DNA of 64,000 nt from Gammaproteobacteria bacterium (GCA_018069465.1 JAGPUW010000025.1:680438-744437), one strand, 5' to 3'; shown: positions 9,572-18,828, counted from the stretch's first letter. Numbers and translations are program-made. Notes: generated by a model from the letters alone, not told the origin.

Positions 9572-9744
9572 AATACCACTCCAGCATTTAGCTCACTTGT
9601 CATTGCCATACCACAGTTTCATTACCTTGGTTTCTCTATCCCTAAAGCTGTGTTAAAGCCCAGCCGAACTATTTAGTAAAATGTACTGTGCAAGAAACGC
9701 CGACAACTCTTGCTTTCACTTTCTATTATAAATAGTAAGTTCAG

Positions 9745-10893
9745 TTATGTTTTATACAGCCAGTTACCAATGACTTCAGCAATGCGCTCCGCTGCTTTGC
9801 CATCCCAATATTCGGGAGTACGACCCGCCTTTCCGCCCGATTGCATAATATCACTGAAACATGACTTAATTTTTTCCGGGCTTGATCCGACAATCGTATT
9901 ACTTCCCTCTGACACAGTAATCGGCCGCTCAGTATTTTCACGTAAGGTTATACAGGGCACGCCAAGGGCTGTTGTCTCTTCCTGAATGCCGCCAGAATCT
10001 GTCAGCACCAGTCGGGCATCCTTCATCAGGCCAAGCATATTGAGATAGGCCTGGGGGGGTATTAAGTACAGTTGGCTATTGGCTAGCAAGTGGTTTAAAC
10101 CGGCATTTTCGATGCACTGCGTGGTTCTCGGGTGTACTGGAAATAGTAAAGGTAGTTGTTCAGAGAGTTCAACAAGGGTACGCAACAAGCGCTCTAACAC
10201 CACGGGGTCATCAACATTGGCCGGGCGATGCAGGGTCAGCAAGCCATAGCCGGCACCAGTAGACCCTGCCTGCTCAACATTAAGGCAGCTCTGTATTGTC
10301 TCTGCTGGAGAAACGGCACTGCTGAGGTTATAAAGCAGAGTATCAATCATGACATTGCCAACAAAATACACCTTGTCAGCACTAATACCCTCACGTTGCA
10401 GATTGCCTTCGGCGCTACGCTCCGTAGTAAGCAACAACTCCGAGAGTTGATCGGTCAATACGCGATTTATCTCTTCGGGCATACCGCGATCACCACTACG
10501 CAGACCGGCCTCAACGTGGATTACGGGCACACCTTTTTTAACGGCTACCAAAGCACAGGCAATCGTCGAATTCACGTCACCCACAACCAAAATGGTATCG
10601 GGCTGTAGTTCATCCATCACCGGCTCAAAACGCTTCATTATCTCTGCGGTTTGCACAGCGTGAGAACCCGAACCCACACCCAGATCAACATCGGGCTCGG
10701 GTATATGTAATTGATCAAAGAAAGACTGCTTCATCGCTGCATCATAGTGCTGGCCAGTATGCAGCAGACGAACGCTGAAAGGATGACGTGAATTATTTAG
10801 CGCTCTGATGACAGGCGCTATCTTCATAAAGTTTGGCCTTGCACCCACGATACAAAGTATTTTTTTTTCTATCAATTTAGACAAATCTCGCAT
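9745..10893 (-). CDS. wecB: UDP-N-acetylglucosamine 2-epimerase (non-hydrolysing)
   Basis: The 382-residue enzyme interconverts UDP-GlcNAc and UDP-ManNAc. Seen motifs are CIVGARPNFMKIAPVIRAL at the N-terminus, LLHTGQHYD, HVEAGLRSGDRGMPEEINR, TLHRPANVDD, and the C-terminal TDSGGIQEETTALGVPC and LRENTERPIT. It supplies ManNAc-type sugars for the exopolysaccharide and fits the partner deacetylase downstream. It is 17 nt from the beta-barrel gene upstream, so probably co-transcribed. The dehydrogenase often paired with it (wecC) is not in the window. The conserved part starts near residue 11, so an initiation codon a few residues later is conceivable. Confidence 0.93.
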   Translation of the reverse strand: MRDLSKLIEKKILCIVGARPNFMKIAPVIRALNNSRHPFSVRLLHTGQHYDAAMKQSFFDQLHIPEPDVDLGVGSGSHAVQTAEIMKRFEPVMDELQPDTILVVGDVNSTIACALVAVKKGVPVIHVEAGLRSGDRGMPEEINRVLTDQLSELLLTTERSAEGNLQREGISADKVYFVGNVMIDTLLYNLSSAVSPAETIQSCLNVEQAGSTGAGYGLLTLHRPANVDDPVVLERLLRTLVELSEQLPLLFPVHPRTTQCIENAGLNHLLANSQLYLIPPQAYLNMLGLMKDARLVLTDSGGIQEETTALGVPCITLRENTERPITVSEGSNTIVGSSPEKIKSCFSDIMQSGGKAGRTPEYWDGKAAERIAEVIGNWLYKT

Positions 10894-10910
10894 CTCCCTG
10901 GTAAATGATT

Positions 10911-12344
10911 TTAAAAACGAATATTGTAATTTAAAATCACCCGGTTCTCCTCGTAGCCATCGTCGGCCAAATCAGAGTCTCTATCCGTGTAGGTATAGCG
11001 CAAGCTAACATTACTTTTACTACCAAGAGGCCGGCTTAAGCCCATATTAAAACGCCATGTTTCAAACTCTTCGCCAAGCTCATTTTCCTGATTTTCCCAA
11101 TCTACACTTGTATCAAAGCTTAACTTACTGGTGAGGCGTCTCGACAGTTCAAGACTTGATGAAATAAATACCACATCTTCCCTTGAGCTTTGAGGCTCCT
11201 GTACCGAATGGTCACCACTCCAGGTTAATGTCGTCCGTTTGCCCTGGCGAGACCATGAAAAGGAAATTCTTTCATCGACAATCTGGCCATCATCGGGAAA
11301 GGCGAAAATAGGATCTCCAGTTGTTGGGTCAATCGGGTTGCCAAAAGGATCTTCGTCAAAGATTCCTTGCTCACTGCGAAGAGTTCGAGCATCGGTCAGC
11401 TCTTTAACGTAACTGGCGGTAAAAACGCTTTTTTTCCTTCGGTAAGAAATATCCACTGTTGGCGTATTGCCAAAAAACCTTTCACCATAGCCAATATCCA
11501 CTGTCGTTCTTTTATTTGGCGTCCAAATCATGCCAAAGTCCCATCGCTCGCCATCCACATCCGAGCGGACAGAATTAAAATCATTCCATTCTCGACCGAC
11601 TGAGCCCCTCAAGCGTAGTTTTCGATTAACTCGATAACCCAAACGCAGATCGGCGGATTTCAGCTCATCATTATTGCTCTGAGCATTCTCGTCGTCGTCA
11701 GTATCGACCTTGCTGTAATTACCCACCAGCCCCCAATCGAAGATGGCGAAATCACTGCCACTATTCAGGTTAAAAGCAACTGCCTGCCGGCTACTGTCAC
11801 TTACATCACTTTCGGAGTTCCATTGCTCATCGTAACTGTAGCGCAATTCCAAATTGGCAAAGCTGTTAATCCGCCCGACCAGATAAGGGCTCAGAGTATA
11901 ACTATAGGTGGTTGTGACATTATCAGAGCTGGAGCGCGAGACATCGTCATCCCCAGTCGAACGAAAAGGGTCTACACGGTTTTGGTTGATGGTTGAACTA
12001 ACGTCAAAAAAGAGTACTTGATCTATCAGCTCAGCATTGGCATTACCATTCAGCGAGGGGTTTGTTGAGTCACCCCCATCACTGGATTCGTGATGTGTCA
12101 GGGAAGCCAAAACATCATATGTGATTTTTCCGCCGCCATTGCCCGACAAACTAATGTCCGGTGAAACGACGGTAACAAACTTATCTTTTTTATCAGTCGC
12201 TGAAAGGTTGTCATTATCACTATAGCGTTCACTAACACCTACACCGGAATTTACACGCCACTGTCCAGCCAGCACGGCACAGGGTAAGCCCACCAGACTG
12301 ACTGCGACAAAATACCTTATTATATCGTTCCAACGCTTTTGCAT
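10911..12344 (-). CDS. PEP-CTERM system outer-membrane beta-barrel protein (TIGR03016-like)
   Basis: The 477-residue protein starts with a signal peptide (VAVSLVGLPCAVLAG, cleavage after about residue 27) followed by alternating polar/aromatic strands such as GVGVSERYSDNDNLS and repeated 'RxRxSVGREW'-type segments. It ends in RVILNYNIRF, whose terminal Phe is typical of outer-membrane barrels. The Asp/Ser-rich loops fit a surface-exposed porin-like barrel. The family regularly accompanies exosortase A clusters and may be the outer-membrane exit for the polymer; that function is an inference. It lies 26 nt downstream of the tyrosine kinase gene and 17 nt before wecB. Confidence 0.85.
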   Translation of the reverse strand: MQKRWNDIIRYFVAVSLVGLPCAVLAGQWRVNSGVGVSERYSDNDNLSATDKKDKFVTVVSPDISLSGNGGGKITYDVLASLTHHESSDGGDSTNPSLNGNANAELIDQVLFFDVSSTINQNRVDPFRSTGDDDVSRSSSDNVTTTYSYTLSPYLVGRINSFANLELRYSYDEQWNSESDVSDSSRQAVAFNLNSGSDFAIFDWGLVGNYSKVDTDDDENAQSNNDELKSADLRLGYRVNRKLRLRGSVGREWNDFNSVRSDVDGERWDFGMIWTPNKRTTVDIGYGERFFGNTPTVDISYRRKKSVFTASYVKELTDARTLRSEQGIFDEDPFGNPIDPTTGDPIFAFPDDGQIVDERISFSWSRQGKRTTLTWSGDHSVQEPQSSREDVVFISSSLELSRRLTSKLSFDTSVDWENQENELGEEFETWRFNMGLSRPLGSKSNVSLRYTYTDRDSDLADDGYEENRVILNYNIRF

Positions 12345-12370
12345 TAATCATCCCTAACAAGTAGTTAGTT

Positions 12371-13312
12371 TTACTCTCTGGTATTTCCGTATCCATAACC
12401 GTAGCCATAGCCGTAGCCATATTTACTGGTAAACGCATGTTTGGTTTTGTTCAGAATCATACCCACCATCGCCTCATCACCTAGCATAGCCAATGCTTCA
12501 GCAACAGCGCGCTGGGAAGTTTTCTCAGCGGCAATGACAAAAACAATCTGTCCCACGAGACTCGCGACTACCTGAGCTTCATTGGTCAACAACATTGGCG
12601 GCGAGTCAAAAATAACCACCCGGTCTGAATACCTTTCCGCAAGCTCCTTAGCCACTCGATACATACTCTGGCTAGCGAGCAATTCAGTTGACCTCTCATG
12701 AACGCGACCCGCCGGTACAATACGTAACTTCGGAATATTAGTATGCAAAATAACATCACCAATATGCAGGTTTTCATCTTCAAGCACATCAATCAAACCA
12801 GGGCTGCTATCAGGCACACCGAGTAACCTTGCAGCGCTGGCTTTAGATATATCAGCATCGACAAGCAAAACAGTTTTATCCTGCTCCATAGCGATACTCA
12901 TGGCTAAATTAATCGCAGAAAAAGTCTTTCCCTCTCCCTGTAGCGCACTAGTCACCATGATCAAATTGGGGTAGCGAATAGTAGCTGCTCCCCTGCCTTC
13001 AATATTGCTCAATAAAGGCCGCTTTATTGAGCGATACTCTTCAGCGATAGGGCTGCGAGGTGAGTCAGGCGTCACCATGCCTCGCTCTGCTAAATCTGCA
13101 AAACTAATTTCGATGTCAACGGATTTTAATCTATCAGCAGCCGGGGAAGATTTAGAGGCTTTCGGCACAACACTTTCAACAAAAGGCTCAGTTCTTTCTA
13201 AGCGCCCCCCTCCATTCCCATTGACGACTCCAGATTCACAAGCAGGCTGTACAGCCTGGCGATCAGACTCCGTCGAATTGAGCTTTTCTACCGCTTTTTC
13301 AATGATGCTCAT
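12371..13312 (-). CDS. XrtA-associated tyrosine autokinase (BY-kinase)
   Basis: I place the start at the ATG at 13312 (MSIIEKAVEKLN, AAGGG about 7 nt upstream), giving 313 residues; the longer ATG at 13384 would overlap the preceding gene and add a non-conserved leader. Motifs: Walker A LQGEGKTFSAINLA, Walker A' VLLVDADISK, and Walker B VVIFDSPPML. The C-terminus ends in six Tyr-Gly pairs, a tyrosine cluster of the kind that is autophosphorylated in bacterial tyrosine kinases. With the Wzz-like chain-length protein encoded 31 nt upstream, it would regulate polymerisation and export of the exopolysaccharide at the inner membrane. Confidence in family is high; the exact start is less certain. 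Confidence 0.92.
   Translation of the reverse strand: MSIIEKAVEKLNSTESDRQAVQPACESGVVNGNGGGRLERTEPFVESVVPKASKSSPAADRLKSVDIEISFADLAERGMVTPDSPRSPIAEEYRSIKRPLLSNIEGRGAATIRYPNLIMVTSALQGEGKTFSAINLAMSIAMEQDKTVLLVDADISKASAARLLGVPDSSPGLIDVLEDENLHIGDVILHTNIPKLRIVPAGRVHERSTELLASQSMYRVAKELAERYSDRVVIFDSPPMLLTNEAQVVASLVGQIVFVIAAEKTSQRAVAEALAMLGDEAMVGMILNKTKHAFTSKYGYGYGYGYGYGNTRE
12386..12421 (-). repeat. Hexanucleotide tandem repeat encoding (Tyr-Gly)6 in the kinase tail
   Basis: Six consecutive Tyr-Gly codon pairs, read on the minus strand as imperfect copies of TA(C/T)GG(C/T/A), form a 36-nt simple repeat just before the kinase stop. Unit gain or loss would stay in frame and change the number of phosphorylatable tyrosines. 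Confidence 0.85.
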
Positions 13313-13343
13313 CAGATACCCTTGCCTAGCGCGAAAACTCTCT

Positions 13344-14909
13344 TCAAGTCGAGAGCAAACTCTGCCCGAGATTAACTCCAGCAAAGGTCATAAATAAAAA
13401 TAAAACCATAGACGCAAATAGCAGTTTTTCGTGCAGTGCTTTTTTCTTTTCACTCGCTGAAGCAATCATGGACACACTGCCCAGAACTGGAAAACCGGCC
13501 AAACGCTCAAGGGTTCGTCGATTACAGATAACGGGGCGCAGCAATGACAAAAGTAAAGCAATGCCTCCACCCATACCAATCGCGGCAATAAAAGCGCCCG
13601 AATGCAATAACAATTTATCCGGCTCTGTCGGTTCCAGAGGCACAAAAGGAGGGTCGATCACTCGGAATTTCACACCACTGGCATTTTGTTCGACATCCCC
13701 AGAGAGACGAGCCGATTCACGCCGTTGCAACAAGGTATTATGCTGCCGCGAAATGACGCCGTAATCACGATTTAGTTCTTTAAATTCACCCTCAACCCGG
13801 GGAATACTATCGACCATTTCCTCCAGCTTGGATACCCTGTTTTTATACTCACCGACACGCACTTTAAGCTCTGCAGCACGTGCTTCAGTCTCAGACAACA
13901 TTGCCCTCATCTGCTGATATACCGGGCTTGTTTGCAGACCCATACTTGGCGCGTCTTCTGCCGCCGCATCTTCGGCCAACTCGTCTAGCTCAGCTTGTTT
14001 ATCAGCGTCGAGTTGTGCAATTAGAGCGGTTGTTTGAATAACCGCCGGGTGACGCTCTGTGTAGCGCATCAACAAATCATCACGCTTACCTTCCAGCGAT
14101 AATATTCGGGTGTCATAGGAGGAGGATATTTCCGGCGAGTCAAATTCGCCAAAACCGAATTCGTCATCGTCTTCTTCAAGGTCTTCCAGTTGACGCTGCA
14201 TTTCGCGTCGACGATTATTTATTTCATCAAGTTGTAATTTCGCTTCGCGAAGTTGCGCATTAACGTTAGTGAGGTTCTGATAATAGCCACCCGTTTGCCC
14301 GGGCATGGCACCTGCGTGTTTATGCTTAAATTCAGCCAAACGCGCTTCTGCTTCAGCCATACGGCTAGCATAGTCCGCTATCTTTTCATCGATAAAATCT
14401 TCTGCTCCAGCTCTATCTTCGCGTTTATCGCCCAGGGTATTTTCTACAACCACAGTAATAACTGACTGCACCACCTTCTTCGCCACATCTCTATCTTCAT
14501 GTTTAAAAGAGATCGAATAAATATCACTACTGCCCCGCCCCCCACTCGACAGGCGGAGAGAACTGCGCAGGTAATTCAGCAACGCCTCTTTTTCCAGGTC
14601 ATTAGTCGCCTGCAAGTCGAGGTCGGTCATGCGCATCAACTTTTCTAGATTCGGGCGGCTAAAGAGCGTCTTGCTCATTAAAGCGACTTGTCGATTAATA
14701 TCAGGCTGAATGGCAAGCCCTCTCAACAATGGCCGCAGAATACTGCTGCTATCGATATGGATCCTTGCTTTCGCCACATATTGCTCGGGCATCTGAGCGA
14801 CCCAAAGCCAGCCCATCACAGCTACCACCCAGGCACAAATAAGCCCCACCCAGCGATAGCGCCAAATGCCCCACAAATACTCGTAGAATTGATCCAACAA
14901 ATCTTGCAT
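13344..14909 (-). CDS. XrtA-system polysaccharide chain-length determinant (Wzz/GumC-like)
   Basis: The 521-residue inner-membrane protein has a Wzz-type N-terminal domain with a first transmembrane helix at about residues 18-35 (VGLICAWVVAVMGWLWVA), a long periplasmic coiled coil (about 150-380) rich in Glu/Arg, a PxxP-containing segment near the second helix (FRVIDPPFVPLEPTEP), a second helix near 430-450 and a short C-terminal helix. It matches the TIGR03007 family. It would set chain length and bridge the kinase (next gene) to the export lipoprotein (previous gene). An acidic patch near residue 240 (EDLEEDDDEFGFGEFDS) is unusual but lies in the variable coiled-coil region. Confidence 0.9.
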   Translation of the reverse strand: MQDLLDQFYEYLWGIWRYRWVGLICAWVVAVMGWLWVAQMPEQYVAKARIHIDSSSILRPLLRGLAIQPDINRQVALMSKTLFSRPNLEKLMRMTDLDLQATNDLEKEALLNYLRSSLRLSSGGRGSSDIYSISFKHEDRDVAKKVVQSVITVVVENTLGDKREDRAGAEDFIDEKIADYASRMAEAEARLAEFKHKHAGAMPGQTGGYYQNLTNVNAQLREAKLQLDEINNRRREMQRQLEDLEEDDDEFGFGEFDSPEISSSYDTRILSLEGKRDDLLMRYTERHPAVIQTTALIAQLDADKQAELDELAEDAAAEDAPSMGLQTSPVYQQMRAMLSETEARAAELKVRVGEYKNRVSKLEEMVDSIPRVEGEFKELNRDYGVISRQHNTLLQRRESARLSGDVEQNASGVKFRVIDPPFVPLEPTEPDKLLLHSGAFIAAIGMGGGIALLLSLLRPVICNRRTLERLAGFPVLGSVSMIASASEKKKALHEKLLFASMVLFLFMTFAGVNLGQSLLST

Positions 14910-14943
14910 AACCTATTTCCAGCCCTGAAAAGACAACATAAAC

Positions 14944-15600
14944 CTAAAACCAGGACTCGGGAATAATGACAATATCACCAGGATACAACGCCAGATTGGC
15001 AGAGATATCACCATCCTCTAGCATATCGTCAAGACGCAGCGTGTAGGATTCCTGCTTACCGTTAAAGTAGCGAATGAGTATGGCGCGATTGCCATCGGCG
15101 TAATCCGTCAACCCACCCACTTCAATCATCAGGTCAAGCAGAGTCATGTGCTTGCTGAAGGGAATTTTTAATGGACTCGCGGCCTCACCAACGACACGAA
15201 TCTGCTGTGAGGGAATGCTGACAAAGCCCTCGACGATGACACTGACAACGGCGCTTCTCACATATTCCGAATAGGCCTTTTCAATATCGCGAGCCAATAC
15301 CGTCGGAGTCTTGCCACTGGCAACAATATCTTCTACCAAGCGTGTGGTAATTTTACCGTCAGGCCTCACATCGACCGTTGTGGTCAACTCCTCATTACCC
15401 CAGACAAAGATCTCTATCTCATCTCCCGGGCCAATAATATAATCAAAATCCTGTAAAGGATTGATTTGATCAGCTGTGAGCTCGGGATGGGGGGTCACAC
15501 CACAGGCGGAAAGGGTCAGTATCAGACCCAGCACCAAAGCACTTTTACTAGACAACCACGTAATAGTTTGCACCGACACATACTCCTTTATTTCTTCCAT
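14944..15600 (-). CDS. XrtA-system exopolysaccharide export lipoprotein (Wza/EpsE-like)
   Basis: The 218-residue protein has a lipoprotein signal peptide (LVLGLILTLSAC, lipidated Cys at about residue 33), a Poly_export domain starting DYIIGPGDEIEIFVWGNEEL, and one SLBB-type segment (IRVVGEAASPLKIPFSKHM). It belongs to the TIGR03027 exosortase-linked export family. It probably forms or contributes to the periplasmic/outer-membrane export channel. It is the first gene of the visible cluster; the 178 nt upstream separate it from the acyl-CoA dehydrogenase gene and should hold the main promoter, though I could not identify convincing -35/-10 elements there. Confidence 0.9.
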   Translation of the reverse strand: MEEIKEYVSVQTITWLSSKSALVLGLILTLSACGVTPHPELTADQINPLQDFDYIIGPGDEIEIFVWGNEELTTTVDVRPDGKITTRLVEDIVASGKTPTVLARDIEKAYSEYVRSAVVSVIVEGFVSIPSQQIRVVGEAASPLKIPFSKHMTLLDLMIEVGGLTDYADGNRAILIRYFNGKQESYTLRLDDMLEDGDISANLALYPGDIVIIPESWF

Positions 15601-15778
15601 TTTATAAGCACACCACGCGGGCGAATTCTACCACGCAAGTTTTTTTTACAACTACCGATAATCTGTAATTAACCACATCTCATCGACTTTTTGAGCGCGA
15701 CATTGCTCACACTCTTCAACATACTCAGAATCAGAGCATGCCGCTGCTCATTTTCACACAAGGCTGCAATCGCCCCCG

Positions 15779-16942
15779 TCAGTAGGATTTCGGCAGACCG
15801 AGAATATATTCGCCAATATAATTCAGCGTCATCTCTCGATTGATCGGGGCCACCTTACCCAGGCGTGCTGTTATAAAGTGACTCAGCATGTCATAGCTCT
15901 CGGTGAAACCGTAACCACCGAAGCACTGTAAAGCGGCATCAGCTGCCTTGAAGGCGGCATCAGTACCCACCATTTTCCCCATATTTGCACAATCGCCAAC
16001 CACCTTCGAATGCTCGCCACTGTCCTGCAGCCAGGCCGCTTTCTGAATCATTAGCGAAGCTGCTTCAAGCAAGGCTTTGGCTTCAGCCATAGGGTGCTGT
16101 AGACCTTGATAAGCACCGATCGGGCCCCTAAAAATCTCTCGCTCGTTAGCGTAGTCAACGCCGCGCTGCAGGGCATGACGCCCGCCGCCAATGGCACCTG
16201 CTGCAACCACCATGCGCTCCGGATTCAAGGCGTCAAACAGCACGTTGATGCCACCGTCAATCTTACCGAGGATATTTTCTTTGGGGACTTTAACCTCGTC
16301 AAAATAAACAAAGTACTGGTGCTCGGCATGGCTAACCATGGTGTCCATGGTGTCCCAGCTGAGACCCTCGGAATCGGTATCGACAACAAACAGCGTCAAC
16401 CCTGGCCGCTTGCCTTCACCACCGCTACTCGTCCGCGCGACGACTAATACCTGATGGGCATCGCCGATACCACTGATAAAAAGTTTATTGCCATTGAGTA
16501 CGAAATGATCATCCTCCTCCCTGGCAACAGTCTGTATTTTGAAGGTATTGGTTCCCGCATTGGGCTCGGTAATCGCAAAACAGCAACGCTTCTCACCCGT
16601 TGCGATGGAGGGCAACCAACGCTCTTTCTGCTCTTCTGTGCCATGACGGCTAATACTCGGCACCGCAATGCCCTGATTCACGACAAAAAACAGTGGCGCA
16701 ACACCGTGCTCCGCCAAACGCTCCTGCAGCAACACAAGCTCGAGCATCCCCAAACCCGCGCCACCATATTCAACGGGCGTGTTAATACCTAGAAAACCGG
16801 CATCCGCCAACGCGGCCCACTGTTCTTTCGGGAAGGTTTTCGTCTTTGCGCACTCAACATAGTAGGCACGGGGAAAGTCGCGCGCAATTTTATCGGCACT
16901 ATCCAGCAACATCTGGTGTTCTTCAGAAAAGGTGAAGTCCAT
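15779..16942 (-). CDS. Acyl-CoA dehydrogenase family protein
   Basis: The 387-residue FAD-dependent enzyme has the family signatures FAITEPNAGTN in the middle beta domain and, in the C-terminal helical domain, LQCFGGYGFTESYDMLSHF. It would oxidise an acyl-CoA to its trans-2-enoyl derivative and pass electrons to ETF; the chain length cannot be predicted. It stands alone between the XrtA cluster and nlpD, exactly where rpoS is usually found in related genomes. The start (MDFTFSEEHQMLLDSADKIA) is typical. It may or may not share a transcript with the polysaccharide genes 178 nt downstream. Confidence 0.9.
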   Translation of the reverse strand: MDFTFSEEHQMLLDSADKIARDFPRAYYVECAKTKTFPKEQWAALADAGFLGINTPVEYGGAGLGMLELVLLQERLAEHGVAPLFFVVNQGIAVPSISRHGTEEQKERWLPSIATGEKRCCFAITEPNAGTNTFKIQTVAREEDDHFVLNGNKLFISGIGDAHQVLVVARTSSGGEGKRPGLTLFVVDTDSEGLSWDTMDTMVSHAEHQYFVYFDEVKVPKENILGKIDGGINVLFDALNPERMVVAAGAIGGGRHALQRGVDYANEREIFRGPIGAYQGLQHPMAEAKALLEAASLMIQKAAWLQDSGEHSKVVGDCANMGKMVGTDAAFKAADAALQCFGGYGFTESYDMLSHFITARLGKVAPINREMTLNYIGEYILGLPKSY

Positions 16943-17042
16943 AACATGACCTATATTTTTTGATTTGTTAGGAATCTTGATGCCTTTGATGGATAACGCT
17001 ACCCGCAGGAATCAAGCTTGACTCAATAGTAACATCGGCTTG

Positions 17043-17858
17043 TTATAAGCGCGGCAATAAACGCATAGGATCAACGGGTTTACCGTTCTTACGGATTTCA
17101 AAATACAGGCGCCCACTGTTTTCAGGGTCGCCGCCAACTTCTGATATTTTTTGCCCAGCCGCTACCTTCTGCCCCTCCTGCACATACATTTTGCGATTGT
17201 GTGCATAGGCACTGAGGTAGGTCTCACTGTGCTTAATAATCAGCAACTGACCGTAGCCCCTCAACCCTCGGCCCGCATAAACCACCACGCCCGGGGCTGC
17301 GGCCCCAACCTTGCGCCCTTTGGCGGACTGGATATTCAAGCCTTTAAAGATGCGGTTCGTATCGTAACGCCGCGCAATACTGCCCTTTACCGGCCACTGC
17401 CAATGCAACTTGCCTTGTGGCAAAGCATAAACCTTCGGTTGAATATCGCGCTTCGCTTGCCCTGAGCCTGGCTGACTACTGCTGGAGCGGACAACTTTTT
17501 TCGGGGCAGCTGCACTCGTGCTTGCCGCTCGCGAAGAAGTACTGCGAATCCGCTTTTCACGGACAAAATTCCCACGACTCATATCCAGCATCAAGCGCTG
17601 GCCGGCATAAATATCATAGGGCCGCGACAAACCATTGGCGCGAGCCAAAGACTCAATGCTTAATTCATAACGCCAGGCGATGGCAAACAGCGTATCCCCC
17701 TGGCCGACGATGTGGTGCCTAATTTTCTGGCTGGGAGGCGGCGTGCGACTACTGACTGGCGCGGGAGTCGAACCGCAGCCCGCAAGCAATAGACAACACG
17801 CCACAACAAAAACGGCCCACGAGCTGACAACACGGCGCCGGCACAAGGAGAAAACCAT
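17043..17858 (-). CDS. nlpD: NlpD-like lipoprotein with LysM and degenerate LytM domains
   Basis: I choose the ATG at 17858 (271 residues; GAGGAAAA upstream) because the longer frame to 17948 overlaps the DUF368 gene. A lipobox (LLLAGCGS) follows the signal peptide. A LysM domain (HHIVGQGDTLFAIAWRYELS) comes next, then a Ser/Arg-rich linker, then a C-terminal M23/LytM domain. The LytM metal motif HxGxD is replaced by FKGLN, so peptidase activity is unlikely, as in known NlpD/EnvC activators of cell-wall amidases during division. The gene is in the expected place after pcm and DUF368, but rpoS does not follow it. Confidence 0.9.
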   Translation of the reverse strand: MVFSLCRRRVVSSWAVFVVACCLLLAGCGSTPAPVSSRTPPPSQKIRHHIVGQGDTLFAIAWRYELSIESLARANGLSRPYDIYAGQRLMLDMSRGNFVREKRIRSTSSRAASTSAAAPKKVVRSSSSQPGSGQAKRDIQPKVYALPQGKLHWQWPVKGSIARRYDTNRIFKGLNIQSAKGRKVGAAAPGVVVYAGRGLRGYGQLLIIKHSETYLSAYAHNRKMYVQEGQKVAAGQKISEVGGDPENSGRLYFEIRKNGKPVDPMRLLPRL

Positions 17859-17895
17859 CACAATAGGTTTTTCCTCACCCCCACCATAGAGCCTG

Positions 17896-18816
17896 TCAAA
17901 GTACTTTTCGCCTACCACCAACATATTCCAGCAACAAAACCAGAACAAAACCCACTACCATCAAGCCAAGTGCTGCAGGTAGCTGTGCATCACCAACCAG
18001 CTGAGCATATTGCGAGGGCGCCAGTAAATGCAGCCCACCCCCACGCCCTGTATTAGCCGTAATCGTCAACTCACGCCAGGGCCAAACCATAACCAGAGAT
18101 CCCGCTAGAAACCCCGTTAACACGGACAATGTGCCCCCATGAAAGCGACTCAGCAGCCATGACAGCAGACGTGAAAACAACATAAGCCCCACTACACAGC
18201 CAAGTGCAAAAATGGCGAGTAAAGAAAAATCGGGGGCACTGACGGCCCCCAGTATCACCGAGTACATCCCCAACAGCAGCAGAATAAAACTGCCGGAAAT
18301 ACCGGGCAATATCATCGCGCAAATGGCCAGCATACCGGCGCCAAAAACAAACGGCAATGTCGGTTCTAGCTGCACATGAGGGGCGAAAGCAGACGCTAAC
18401 GCTGCACACAGGCCGAGCAGTAAAAATAGGTATTCCCAAAAACCCTTGCGCAGCAATTGCCGCCAGATAAAGAGAATCGAGGCCGCAATAAGACCAAAAA
18501 AGAATGACCAAAGCAGTAGGGACTGATGCTCGAGTAGATAGGCGATTAAACGCGCCAAAGTGGCAACACTCAAGAGAATGCCGCTGAACAAGACAGCCAG
18601 GAAAGTGCCGTTAATACGCTGCCAAAAATGCCTCGGCCCGTCGCGAAACAAGCTAGCGAGAGCGAGGGGAGTACAAGCGCGAATAGAGCGCAGTAGCTCT
18701 TCGTAAATACCGGAAATAAAGGCGATGGTTCCGCCAGAGACACCGGGTACGACATCCGCCGCACCCATCGCCATGCCCTTCAAAAACAGCACGAAATAAG
18801 CGCGCACATCTCTCAT
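17896..18816 (-). CDS. DUF368 family membrane protein
   Basis: The 306-residue polytopic membrane protein (about 8-9 hydrophobic helices) opens with the DUF368 signature MGAADVVPGVSGGTIAFISG and repeats a related segment at about residue 165 (AMILPGISGSFILLLLG), consistent with an inverted-repeat transporter fold. DUF368 proteins (PopT family) have been reported as polyprenyl-phosphate translocases that recycle undecaprenyl phosphate; whether this member does so is inferred. It lies 12 nt after pcm and upstream of nlpD in the same direction, an arrangement I recognise from other gammaproteobacteria. Confidence 0.88.
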   Translation of the reverse strand: MRDVRAYFVLFLKGMAMGAADVVPGVSGGTIAFISGIYEELLRSIRACTPLALASLFRDGPRHFWQRINGTFLAVLFSGILLSVATLARLIAYLLEHQSLLLWSFFFGLIAASILFIWRQLLRKGFWEYLFLLLGLCAALASAFAPHVQLEPTLPFVFGAGMLAICAMILPGISGSFILLLLGMYSVILGAVSAPDFSLLAIFALGCVVGLMLFSRLLSWLLSRFHGGTLSVLTGFLAGSLVMVWPWRELTITANTGRGGGLHLLAPSQYAQLVGDAQLPAALGLMVVGFVLVLLLEYVGGRRKVL

Positions 18817-18828
18817 CCTATACCGCCT

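Noticed and set aside
12371..13384. Longer kinase start at 13384
   Set aside because: It overlaps the end of the chain-length gene and adds a non-conserved leader; the ATG at 13312 has a better ribosome-binding site.
15601..15778. Possible sigma-70 promoter (TTGTAA ... TAGAAT on the minus strand) for the XrtA cluster
   Set aside because: The spacer is only 15 nt and the -35 is poor; too weak to report as a feature.
17740..17790. tRNA-like stretch (GCGGGAGTCGAACCGCAGCC)
   Set aside because: It resembles a T-arm but lies inside the nlpD lipobox/linker coding region, and no cloverleaf with an acceptor stem can be drawn around it.
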